NCBI GenBank assembly: GCA_963971285.1
Contig: OZ020251.1
Coordinates: 5,394,001-5,458,000 of the forward strand
Direction: 5' to 3'
Length of the DNA stretch: 64,000 nucleotides
Origin: Astropecten irregularis
Taxonomy: Eukaryota; Echinodermata; Asteroidea; Paxillosida; Astropectinidae
Each line of letters opens with the position of its first letter. Within the stretch, counting starts at the first letter, position 1. Below, piece after piece: positions 34,870 through 64,000 of the stretch. The notes under the pieces were generated by a model. The model made no database searches. It had not been told where the DNA came from and saw only the letters and a program-made list of their open reading frames with translations. Position numbers and translations under genes: made by a program.

Positions 34870-35715
34870 ACAACAGGTCCTTCCCAGGCGAGTTCCGAAA
34901 GTTGCTGTTTTCTTCTGAAACAACACCTCTTTCAAGACCAAGGCTTCATGATTCCAATGTGTGCATCCTTCCTTAATAGTCTGCCTTAAGATCTAATAGC
35001 TCTTCTTGGATGGGCTCACTTTACAACTGTCTGCCTCTGGCAGCTTCCCAACGAATTCACAAAGAAGTTATCTGCTTGCGGGACCACCACACCTTCCTTC
35101 CTCTCTGCTTGAAGACCAAGACTTCATGGGTCCAAAGTGTGCATCCTTGCCTTGTTTGCCTCAGGAGTTCATAGCTCTTCTTGGATAGGCACACTTTACA
35201 ACTGTTTGCCTTGGGCACCACAATAGCTCCTCAAATAGTTCTCAAAAGGTTGTCTGCTTGCGGGACCACCACACCTTCTTTCCTTTCTGCTTCAAGACCA
35301 AGGCTCCATGTTTCCAAATGTGTGCATCCTTCCTTATTCTGCCAGATCTAATAGCTCTTCTTGGTTGGGCTCACTTTCCAACTGTATGCCTCGGGCTCCA
35401 CAAAAGCTTCCAAACGAGTTCACAAAGAGGTTGTCTGCTTGCGGGACCCACCACGCATTCCTTCCTTTCTGCTTCAAGACTGAGGCCTCAGGACCCAGTT
35501 CATCTCCTTCTCTTGTCTGTTCCAGGAACTGTTTTGTCTTCCGGGCTGAGTTGACTTTGCAGCTGCCTGCATCAAGAATCTCAAAATTACAAAGTGTTTG
35601 TCTATTCATGCAACCCCCACAGCTTGCTTCACATCATCTTCAAGATAGATTAACATCTTTCAGGACGAGTTCACTGAACAGTTGCCTCCTCCAGGAACCA
35701 ATACATCTTCCCAGA
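34870..35715. repeat. Tandem repeat, about 181-bp unit, 4-5 degenerate copies
   Basis: The word tgcttgcggga recurs at about 35072, 35254 and 35435, giving a period of 181-182. Each unit also has gcttcaagac(c/t)(a/g)aggc, gtgtgcatcctt, tagctcttcttgg and acaactgt. More divergent units extend on both sides. The right edge reaches the stop codon region of the minus-strand gene, so the array forms its 3' UTR or flank. Confidence 0.85.
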
Positions 35716-35729
35716 TGAGTGTCGGTTTA

Positions 35730-54681
<18,952 letters not shown>

Positions 54682-54974
54682 CTGCAGAACGGAAGAAATT
54701 GATCGAGGAATGAAGATATTTGAGTAAGGCCCATCCTGATCAATGGATTCAAGAACTACACAAAGCAAGGATGGTGTGATTCAATGCTTTTTTGCAGAGC
54801 AAATATACAGACACAACATGATAACTGTAATGAAAGTTGGCAAAACACTGAGCATATTAAACCTACATGCTAACTGTTTAATACTAGGATTTCATTTTTT
54901 TAGCTTTAGACTTTCCCATGGCAATATACATGAAGTTATAAAGACTTATCCTTTTCAAGCTTGAGTCTTCTAGA

Positions 54975-55322
54975 GGCAACAGCCCTTACAATAGCACTCT
55001 GTACTTGCGCTAACAATAGCACACCAAATCTCAGACAAACATTACAACCACGGCAAACGTGTGGTGGGTGTGCATGCATAAGAGGTTTTTATGACATCTG
55101 GGAATTTTGTACATGCGCGCACTGGCCAAATCACTCATGTGATGTCAATAGTGGGGAGCGCTATTATAATGGAGCCCCGCAATAGCGTTCCGCACTAATG
55201 ACGTCACACCACGCGCGACGCGTACACATACTTTCACTCACCACACGTTTGCATGGCCACGTTGCAATGTTTGTCTGAGGTTCGGTGCTATTTTTAGCGC
55301 AAGTGTGCAGTGCTATTAAGGC
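54975..55322. repeat. Foldback element with ggcaacagcccttacaatag arm
   Basis: The left arm has caatagcactctgtacttgc, cagacaaacattacaacc and gcaaacgtgtggtg. It is matched in reverse by caccacacgtttgcatgg, ttgcaatgtttgtctg and gtgctatttttagcgcaagt. The centre contains atgacgtcac and is CpG-rich. Confidence 0.8.
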
Positions 55323-56054
55323 AGAGAAATGCCCATGATTTGAAACTGCACATGAATTTTCTCAGTTGCAAATCCATCTTCTTGCTGTATTTATACAATT
55401 TGCATCTTAACCCATTTCAACATCTTTATTCTTTTGCTTTTAGTTTTACGCATTTACATATATGTACAGGTGTATGGCATAATCTGTGTTGTTCCAGCAA
55501 TACTGTGTTTGATGTTGTCATGATTCAAACATAACCAACGATCTAATATCAATTCCGTTGGTAAAAGACTCCATTGTTCACTTGCCAATCATGTTCAATT
55601 GCTATCGCGTTTATTCAGTTTGGGCATCCGGTATTTTAAACAGTTCAGCTGCGCTTCATAAAAAACACCAACCCTATGTTCAATCAAGCATGGCACTAAA
55701 AAGAGAAAATCGTACAAAAGATGGGGGCTGCAAAGTCAAAACATGACTCCCGTGGGGGGAATTTCCAACTTTTTAACAGCATCATTAAAACTCCCAGGTG
55801 AATAGGAAAACAACAAGGGATTGTGTGTGTATAACTGTCCTCACAGGGGAGAAAGCTAGCTACAAAGGGAACATCTGACTTCTCCTGTTTGACCTAAAGG
55901 TGAATGGGGAGTTTTAGTGACAGGGGAAGAGGGTTTAGCACCACAACAGGGTATTGGTGTTTTTTATAGCTAGACTTTTATATAGCATGGCTTGCTTGTG
56001 CAGTTATTTTTGTGCATCAAACCACCCACTGAGAGAGCTCCCAGCTCCTGGGGC
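55323..56054. other. No gene seen upstream of the first recognised ABTB3-like exon
   Basis: No exon continuing the minus-strand gene was recognised here. The missing N-terminal coding region is presumed further upstream. Confidence 0.4.
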
Positions 56055-56475
56055 TAATTAATTCACAGCCCTGCTTAGCATAAAAAAATTGCTTATCATG
56101 AAATTGCTGTCTTAATAAAAACAGTACAAGTAATGAACTGCTGAAAACTGCTCATCAGCCAAAAAATGACCTGCAATTTATAAAATTGCTTGGAGTTAGG
56201 AGGGCCTGACACATTTTGATCCTTAGCAGGATACAATAAAGATCCTGATAGAATCGAAATGCGTCAGGCTCTCCTAACTCCAAGCATTTTAATAAAGACA
56301 GGATTAACAACCAAATTTCCATGTGTTGTGTATCTCTTGTGATTGTTCTTCGGCTGTTGTTCACTGACCATGCATATCAAATGGAATTTGTAATGGTGGT
56401 TTGTTTTATTTGAGCAAAACATTTTGTGCTAAGCGGGTTTTTTTTTTGTGCTTAACAGCTCCATGAAATTGGCCC
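56055..56475. repeat. MITE, 'ggggccaatttcat' family, containing a nested element
   Basis: It ends in ccatgaaattggccc and shares ctgtcttaataaaaacag, aacaaccaaatttccatgtg and ggctgttgttcactgaccat with 31411-31650. The body is interrupted by the palindromic element at 56190-56288. Confidence 0.8.
56190..56288. repeat. Nested palindromic MITE with gcttggagttaggagggcct ends
   Basis: Inverted ends gcttggagttaggagggcct and aggctctcctaactccaagc. Relative of 43129-43237. Confidence 0.85.
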
Positions 56476-57048
56476 TTGAGCTCGTCCAAGTCTAGCCACA
56501 GTGACCTCAAATGTAATTAATTCTGCAGGTACATGCTATTTAATACTGCCCCAACCCCTGAAACAAATAATAATATGGGGTAAAAAGCCACACAGCTTTT
56601 ATTCATTTCCATTCACTGACCACAATTACGACGGACGACGCGGCTGGGGGGGGGGGGGAGTTTGGCTTTAAGTGGCCCTCAAGGCAGTCAGAAAACCATT
56701 TTCACGTCTGACAAAATTAACCGATATTACAGAGAGGCTTTACAGCAACTACAAACTGTATTTCATTTTTAACCAATTTGGCATTGAAACCAGCGACTCT
56801 TATATAAGTATCATTTTGAATTGTACAATGCACTAGCAAGGTAGCTAATAGGAAATTCTGGTGGGGGCTGGGTGAAGTAGACAATTAACAATTGCTCTTT
56901 CGACGATTTGAATACAAAATTTATGTTAGTTTTGGTAGTGCTGCATCAGTTTCTGTGCATAAATGATTGCGCATACAATATCATTCATTTTTTATTTTGT
57001 TATGCAACTCCACACTTAAAAATCCCATGATGGTTTTACTTTTTGTCT
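56476..57048. other. Non-coding, nothing recognised
   Basis: A pure G tract (about 56647-56658) is the only notable item. Confidence 0.45.
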
Positions 57049-57430
57049 TTAAAGGTATAATACATGATTGATAAAGGTCACAGAGCAGCACTCCTACTTT
57101 GTCTGATCCAACATGTGCATGAAATAATATAAACCTGTGAAAATTTGAGCTCAATCGGATATATCTGAGTCAAGAGAATATAGCGAAAACCTGACTCAAT
57201 TTTTCTCATAAATCATAAAGAATGATTTTGATCTTAATTATTCTGAGATCAAAACTGTTTTCGGTCTTTGTTTGACTAATTTCTGGATAAACACACCATT
57301 TCAGGCAGAAATATTCTAACGGTATGTTTCTACCAGCACCATCTTCGATTCATATCCTGAAAGTTATACGTAAATCTGTGAACATTTCTGTTTGGGTATG
57401 TTACCAATCCTGTTATAAATGTATCTTTAA
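57049..57430. repeat. MITE, 'gattgataaaggtcacagag' subfamily, full length
   Basis: Bounded by ttaaaggtataatacatgat and atgtatctttaa. This is the best reference copy for the subfamily that abuts the ferritin(-) splice donor. Confidence 0.9.
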
Positions 57431-58446
57431 ATAATGCTATTAGAACAAAAAAAATTTTGCCAATCTATTAGATTGATTTTTGATTTTTCTAGAGTAAAAA
57501 AGTGAATAAATTCCCTTGCCATAGTGGTGCAAGTCTTGCTCTTTTTAGAGTAAAATTCACTCTGCTTTGCTCATTTTCATCGCGTGAAACTGCAGTGAAA
57601 TTTAATCTGCATCACGTGAAAAACAAAATACCGGTTTTCTGCATATAAAAGCTGTCTGCCATATGGTAAGAGTAGTACACTGGATGACTCTTCTTACATC
57701 AGAAATAGAAGACCTGTTATTTTCCAAAGAAAGGTAACTGCAGTTTAATACCAGACCAACCATAACAAGCATAATTATGGCCGTCAAGTGGTCCACTGGT
57801 ATTAAAACTGACGTTAATTCAAAATGACATTCTTGTTTTTTAGTTTCATATTCCCTTTGCAGGTCATGCTTGGTAGGCTAGTGACAGATAAAAACACCAA
57901 CTCTAAAATCGAAAAACAGCTGAAAGTTGAAAACCCAACAATCCGCACCATGACTGACCCTGCAGGAAAATTAGCAAATTCTTAAAAAAATCTCCTCAAA
58001 ACTAATGAAACAACAACAAAAAACGGACAAACATTTTGACCAAACTGAGACAAATAAAGCGAAGTGGCTGCCAGAAAATGAAGGCTATTTACATGCCACC
58101 AGGCACAGACTCAAGAAAATTGAACAAGACTGACAGAAATTGAACTTGGCATATTGCCATGGTTACTGGAAGTTGTCCCGCTGTTTCGGTCAGCGGGAAA
58201 CATCCTCTCCACAAACATTTTTCTCAGCAAAAGCGAAAGAAATCGCTCTGAGAAAGCCTAAAAATACACTGTTTTCTCAGAATACCTGCCATGTTTGAAG
58301 GTGAGCCAAGTCATTAAAGGGGCCATTGTCAATACACTAATACATGTACTGTAGTTCCTTGAAGAAACCCTGGAAAACTACTTTGTTTGTACTCTTTTCT
58401 TAAATTGTTGGTGCTAAGGCAGCTCTGTGATATCAATACTGATCAG
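57431..58446. other. Non-coding, nothing recognised
   Basis: No exon, RNA gene or defined repeat that I can support. Confidence 0.4.
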
Positions 58447-58801
58447 AGGGGGTGTACAACGTTGGTAAAAGGCAACAGAACAGCACTCACACTTTGTCTA
58501 ATCCAGCATGTGTACCGCGCCCACCGGTACATTAAATAATAAGCCTGTGAGAATTTGATCTCAATCGGACCAAAGAGAAAATAGCAAAAACCCAACTCAA
58601 TTTTTCTTATAAAAGATTACTGGATAAAGAGGGATTTTTTTATCTAACCAAGATCAAAATTGTTTTTGGTGTTTGGTTTTTCTCTTTCTGGATAAATACA
58701 CCATTTCAGCCGGAAATATTTTAACAATTATGTTTCTACCAGTGCTTTCTTCATACCCTGAAAGTTATGCGTACATGTAAATCTCTGTTTTGGTTTGTTG
58801 T
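58447..58801. repeat. MITE, 'gttggtaaaaggcaacagaac' subfamily
   Basis: Shares cagcactcacactttgtcta, gaatttgatctcaatcgga and ctttctggataaatacacc with 16838-17210. Confidence 0.85.
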
Positions 58802-60530
58802 AGGCCAACATGCCCACAAAATTGAGGCGACTTTTCCCTCTATTTTAAGACTATTATCCAAATATACAAATGAATTTTTAAAATAAAAGAAATGAATTTC
58901 AAATTCCCATTATGGAGAAAGTTGAAAACAAAATGGCAGAAAAAATGGTCACCGCAAAATTTGACCCAACAATGATCGAGGAAGATTGAACGCCAGCATG
59001 TGTCCACTCTCAGTGGTCACTCTGGTGGTCCCACAGTTCATCTATAAATCCACTGGTTGTAGGGCAAGGTGACCAGTGCTGACCACCACATAAAAGGACA
59101 TGTCATGCGCTAAGCTTAATTGAGATAGATGCTACGTGTACACTGTACTACATGTAGCAATCTACTATAATTGCGAAAAAACTAATCAAATCTGACAATA
59201 CGTGTATATTTCAAGGAGGATTTATGACTGAATATGCAATTATTGTCCAAAATCCACTATAATCCTCTTCTGAATGCGCCATTATATTGTACATGTTCAC
59301 GCATTTGATAATCTTCAGTGACCAAGGTTATTCCACTTATGACCTGCTTCAGCATATTGAGGCATATCCCCCATAAGAGCTAAAAGAGTACTTATTGTTT
59401 AGAAAAGTCTTTGGATTGATTTCTTCTTTCTTAAAAACTAAGAAACAATGTTGTATTACATGTAAGCTCTTTATAAGTTTATTTATTTATCTATTTGATT
59501 AATTGATTCCCACTTTCCATTTCTTTGTTCTACTTTGAATGACTCTCTAATTGATTATATGGATCAATTTTTCAACAAAATCCAAAGAATGATGTAGGCC
59601 TACTTTGTGATAAAGCTGCACACAGAAACATCTTGAGGGAGATGTTCCTCATTCTGCCTCGGCAGGTGCCAAGAGAGTCAGTATCCAAAATTTTACGACA
59701 ACTTAAAGAGTGTATAATGGGCCCCTTAATAATAATAAGATTGACTGTCTGGTGAGGCCTAGTACCAGCAGCATTTGATCATGCCTCTTTCAGACAGAGC
59801 CATACAATGGTTTCATGGTCTCCAGAGAGCTCATCTGTATATTACAAGTGTTTGTTCAAGGTGTTTACTCAAACCATGAATGGGGCATGGACAAAAAAAG
59901 TACATCTGCTACAGTTGCTGGTTACTGGAGGTCAAATGCGATTAAAAATAAAAATCAAATAAAATGGAAGCCGGAATTCAATGAGCTTTGAGTGCCATTC
60001 ATACTCGGGGAATTTAGTTTGCTTTCGGACAAGATTTCGACCAAAACGAAAAGTACATGTTGATATTTGCATTCAAAAGATGCTATGTTAGTTCTAAGTT
60101 TCTTGGAGCAGTTGAAGCACACTCCTTCAATACATAGAATTTAAAAGTAGGCCTACATGTATATAAGTTGGGATCTGTCCTCTAAAATCAAAACGTGGGC
60201 AATTTTGACAGCCAATTTGCTTGGTTTATTAGTAAGATCCTTGAAACTAGTGCCACAGATTAATGAAGTAAAGTGGTCATTGGTTGCGCTCGAGTTGTTT
60301 TGTTGAGTAGGTGTCTCCCCGCCAAGGTTTTTCTATTAACCACTTGGTTTTTATGCGCTCACAATCAAACCTTGGCCTGTGGATCTATTCACTAATTTAT
60401 CCAAATCCAACAAGCTTCAAAAACATTTCTTTCTCTTTTTTTTTAAAGAAAGGTAAAACTGCCCAAAATCTGGATCGGTGCTATTTTTTGGGGGTAGTTT
60501 TTGGTTTGTTGGTTTGGACCGAGTCAGGTT
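58802..60530. other. Non-coding, nothing recognised
   Basis: About 1.7 kb with no supported exon, RNA gene or repeat family. Confidence 0.4.
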
Positions 60531-60650
60531 GCATAGTGGTTCTTTCCTCGCCTTTCACCTCTGGCCTGCGGTCCGGGTTTGTGTTCGGCTTGGTTCACAA
60601 TTTGATTGAGTTTTCAACCCCAACCTAATTCTTAGGGTTTTACACAAAAT
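60531..60650 (+). repeat. SINE-like repeat
   Basis: Gagtcaggttgcatagtggt, cgcctttcacctctggcctg and gttcggcttggttcac match the order in 52664-52790. The start resembles a tRNA-derived SINE head. Confidence 0.6.
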
Positions 60651-61528
60651 ATTACTCAAGTAATTGAGTGTAAACAGGACCATGCACACTTTAAAACAAA
60701 TACCTCCAAAATTGCTATCAACAGTGACCTAAAATTGAATTTTTGTTCTGAAACCATTTCTTCATTTGCTTCGGAACACCGATTACAAATTCAATTTTGT
60801 GATGCACTGAAAACTTTTCTTTTTTGTGATGCAAGTGAAACTTTTCAAGCGAGAGAACCTATTAGGGCCTACATGCTATAACTGTAGGTGGGTTGAAAAG
60901 GTTTGATGGAGGGTTTAAAAGTGGACCCGACAAAACTGGGGGTGCTGAATTGCCTTGTGAAGCCCCCTGCTCCTTGTTGCTAGGATACATGTCCGCTTCA
61001 TATGAGAACTGATTACTGGACGTTAATTAAACTAATGATATTGATTTCAAATCCTTCACGCCAATTTATCCCAAATACCAGGGGGAGAAGGAGGTACTGG
61101 CCAGGCAGTGTCTGATGAAACCTCCCTAGTGCAATCCAGGGACTCGGACGCTATCCAAACAGCTTTTCAGAGCTGTTAGCTCTTGGGACATTCTCATCAT
61201 GGGTCGTTAAATGGCACTTGTAAGTTCTATTCTTACATGACTGTCTTGAGGATTGTGTTGGGCTAGGCACTGGCTGGCACAATAAGTCACCATGGAGGCC
61301 TGGGAGGGATTAAATGGAGAGTTTTTTCGGTGCTGGCTTCGGAAGACCTTCAAGAGGGTCTGGAGATGATTCTCAGTCTGGATGGAATGGATAGCACATT
61401 GGGTTCTATCCCTTCAGAAGCTTCTTCTATTTGGCAGATAAAAAAGACCTCCACACTACTGCAGCTGTCCTTTTTATTTGCATTTGTCACATTCCTGCTG
61501 CGGACTATGCATTGAAATTTCAATGGTA
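60651..61528. other. Non-coding, nothing recognised
   Basis: No supported feature. Open frames near 61330-61515 have no splice context or known domain. Confidence 0.4.
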
Positions 61529-61920
61529 AGCTCGTCTAGGGGACTGTGGGTGGTGCAACCATCAGTGTGCTACCACCTCACAACCATCAAAGATCAGGGA
61601 CAATCCCATCAGGGGCAAGAAACATTGTGCTGCAAAAAAGTAGCTAGACCGCTAGACTTGCTTCAAGTTGGTTGTCCCTCTTGCTTAGCATACTATCAGT
61701 ACCAGCAAGCTGTTCATAAACGTGGTAATATTAGCTTGTCTAGCTAGGGGGATGTGGGTGGTGCAACCATCAGTGTCACTACCACGTCATCACCACCAGA
61801 TCAGGGACAATCCCATGGCCATAAACTTTGGTCTGCAAAGTGACTGGAGTTGCTTAGAAGTTAGAGTTGGGCCTTGCTCTTGCTTAGAGCATACATCAGC
61901 AAGCTGCTCATAAACGCGCC
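61529..61920. repeat. Tandem duplication, about 205-bp unit
   Basis: Gtgggtggtgcaaccatcag and gatcagggacaatcccat occur in both halves, as do cttgcttag(a)gcata and cagcaagctg(t/c)tcataaac. Two diverged copies. Confidence 0.75.
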
Positions 61921-62742
61921 TTCGGTTGTCCACAGCTATTCCACGTCCATTTTGTTGGATCGCAAAACCTAGAACTGAGTTCATTGGCACATTCTTGGCA
62001 AGTCCAATAACGAAGCATATACTTTAACAAAAAAGTCAGACTGGGGTCAATTCCACAAACGGTAGGCCCTATAGCAATAGAAGTAACTCTATGTCGCAAA
62101 GTAAAATCGCAAAAAAATTTCCACACTGTGACTGATAATTAATTTTAACCCCTCTTCATCTCCCAACAAATAGGGGACAAACTTTCACTAAATAGTTCAC
62201 TCCAAGAGAAACAACCTGCAATCCTGAAGAGTTTTTCTCCATCATAAATCAGATACCGGCCAACAAATATTTACAATTCTCTGCAAAAACTGAAGAACAG
62301 AAATAGCATTGTGCTGAGTCACATGCGTGCAAATGTACACAACATGTAAACTTTTAACCACAACAGGCCTGTTTGGTTTTTGTGTGGGTTTATTTTGTGA
62401 TATGTAGGGCTCAAGACCGAGCTATACCAGTAAACCAATCCAGTAAACATCTGTTACATTTAATTATGTGTATTTATTGTTTCAAGTGTGGCATTCCAGC
62501 CATATCTTGTGGTTTTTTGGATAGGTTACTAATGGTGCACATGCAGCATAAGTTGTGTCTGAACTCTGAATGTCTCTTTGGGAAAGATCTTGGCTTCATA
62601 CTGGCTGGACAAATCGAAACCAAGGCCTATGCATCTCTTCCGAGCTGTCTTTATCGACAATGTGGATCGATTTGCGAAAACACCATGTAATATTCATTCA
62701 TACTTTCGCACTTTATTTCGTTCGAACTTCTCGTAAGGTCTC
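61921..62742. other. Non-coding, nothing recognised
   Basis: No supported feature. Confidence 0.4.
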
Positions 62743-62776
62743 AACGTTTTGACTAGCCTGGTCTAGTCCTCATCAG
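62743..62776 (-). other. Hammerhead-ribozyme-like relic
   Basis: The minus strand reads CTGATGAG (62776-62769), then a perfect 6-bp stem GACTAG/CTAGTC with a 6-nt loop (62768-62751), then AAAACGTT (62750-62743). CTGATGA, stem II and GAAA in this order form the hammerhead core. Here GAAAC has become AAAAC and the cleavage-type GTC has become GTT, so it is probably inactive. Minimal type I hammerheads of this form are known from Penelope-like elements and retrozymes. Confidence 0.5.
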
Positions 62777-63241
62777 GAGACGATTGAAATTGTCACCATG
62801 CAAAGCCTCAAATCAATCTATAATATTAATATGAATCTCTTTTGGAGGACAAGGAAGCCTCAGACAAGGATTCAGCCTTGACTTCAGAAAGGGAAGTCAA
62901 CAATTTTTAAACTTGCAGAACTTTTACAAACAAATTGCAAAGAGGAACAGGCTGTCCATCTACCAAGTGCTGAAAACTTGGTGTGTGACTCTGAAATGGG
63001 TGGCAGTCATGCCAATCATGGTTTCCAAAACCTAAGCAACGAGAGACCCATCCTACTGCAATGGTTTTTTATGCTTATGCAAATTTTGGTGCTTAAGAAG
63101 GTTTATGAAATTGTCCCCTGGTCTAAAAATGAGGTGTCCAGACACCCATGTGGCAAAAGAAAAACCAAATTGCCTCAAAACATGGATGAAAGATGCAAGT
63201 ACAGAACAGGAACAACCAGTTGCAACTCCGATTCATTTCAA
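62777..63241. other. Non-coding, nothing further recognised
   Basis: No gene seen. The stretch lies between two hammerhead/hairpin relics. Confidence 0.4.
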
Positions 63242-63289
63242 GAAACGTCAGCGCCCCTCCACCTCAAACACTGGTTCTTTTCAGGAACC
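63242..63289 (+). other. GAAACGTC box plus histone-type hairpin
   Basis: GAAACGTC at 63242-63249 is followed 23 nt later by ggttcttttcaggaacc (63273-63289), a TTTC-loop hairpin with one extra G in the 3' arm. This is the same order and similar spacing as 9103-9143. The CTGATGA box upstream could not be identified. Confidence 0.4.
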
Positions 63290-64000
63290 TTTGTGCTTCT
63301 CCAAAAAAGTCGACAATATACTCCCAATAAAATGAATAAAGCCTACAGTATATACAGCTAATGCTAGGTCCTAAAGTCTCACAAAGCCCACAACGTCCTC
63401 TGTGGGTCCCCCTCACAAAAAGCCCATGTATTTATTTGCACAGCAGAACCTATACGTATGATGGTTATCTCAGAACTAAAGAGAGAAAACTAACATCCTG
63501 GGGGGCTCTCTCTGGCTGCCTGTCATGTTTTTGTGTTGTTTTTTTGTGAGATGATTTGACAGACAAGCTGAGATAGAGAGACTCTAGAACAAATACCCCC
63601 TTGGCTATATCCGTGCTCTTTCCTCCAATGACGACCTCCTGCATCACTAGAAGGAAACACCCCCATGGAGTTATTATATGAAGACGGTATATCTCCAAGC
63701 TAGCAGCTATGTGTTATAGACCATATAATATTCATGTAATGTTAGCGGATCATAGCGGTTATTGGCCCGTTTTTCCTTACCCCTACCCTCTGGGGCATTA
63801 AGGTTTTTTTTTCCGAAAGCGTTCGCGAATAGTTCATGGTCTGACATTCTGATGACATTTGAGGCAAGCTTGAAATTTGAACTATTTTCCTCACATAACA
63901 ACAATCACCAACTGCTTCCTAGTCCCACTTATCCATTCAAGATATTCCTTTATTTTACAAGAAAGAAAAAAAAATTGATAATATTATGCCTTGAATTATC
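63290..64000. other. Non-coding, nothing recognised
   Basis: No supported feature to the window end. Confidence 0.4.

Noticed and set aside
35258-35718. Open frames in the ABTB3 3' flank
   Set aside because: They are translations of the roughly 181-bp tandem repeat (LLAGP/CFQMCAS words recur).
61330-61515. Possible coding exon (MLASEDLQEGLEMIL...)
   Set aside because: No domain match, no flanking splice signals, and it adjoins a tandem duplication.

Overview
This window is animal nuclear DNA. It has spliced genes with GT-AG introns, a very high density of small transposable elements, long non-coding stretches and satellite arrays. The gene content (an iron-responsive-element ferritin, a dead cholinesterase-like membrane protein, an ABTB2/BTBD11 gene) and the repeat style suggest a marine invertebrate, most likely a deuterostome such as an echinoderm. 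That assignment is an inference from overall character, not from a diagnostic gene.

Layout. 1-3.0 kb: no confident gene. There is one possible first exon (+), one SAM-domain-like exon (-) and a foldback repeat. 3.04-3.64 kb: a 53-bp satellite. 4.06-7.58 kb (+): a two-exon gene for an 802-residue single-pass membrane protein with a cholinesterase-fold ectodomain that has lost its nucleophile serine. 7.6-15.6 kb: gene-poor, with MITEs, a complete hAT-type element and a large foldback. 15.7-18.9 kb (-) and 22.4-25.1 kb (+): two ferritin genes, head to head. The + gene is a canonical catalytic H-type subunit with a TATA box and an iron-responsive element. The - gene is intact but has lost most of its ferroxidase ligands, in a way that parallels vertebrate L chains. 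A 755-bp Mutator-like foldback with a 9-bp target duplication sits in intron 1 of the + ferritin. 25-35.7 kb: intergenic, with nested MITEs and a tandem repeat. 35.73-54.68 kb (-): fifteen exons encoding the C-terminal 742 residues of an ABTB2/ABTB3 (BTBD11) family ankyrin-BTB protein. Its N-terminus lies upstream, probably beyond the window. 54.7-64 kb: no exon recognised, only repeats.

Functional links. The two ferritins could co-assemble as catalytic and non-catalytic subunits of one iron-storage shell. Only the catalytic one shows visible translational control by iron. The esterase-like protein and the ABTB3-like protein both belong to families used at cell junctions or synapses, but nothing here shows that they work together.

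The most unusual signals are: (1) scattered relics of a repeat family that pairs a hammerhead-ribozyme-like core (GAAACGTC type) with a hairpin matching the histone mRNA 3' stem-loop; (2) the L-chain-like ferritin beside an IRE-controlled H ferritin; (3) a nested insertion whose empty site is preserved elsewhere in the same window; (4) a MITE whose edge lies 4 nt inside a ferritin splice donor.
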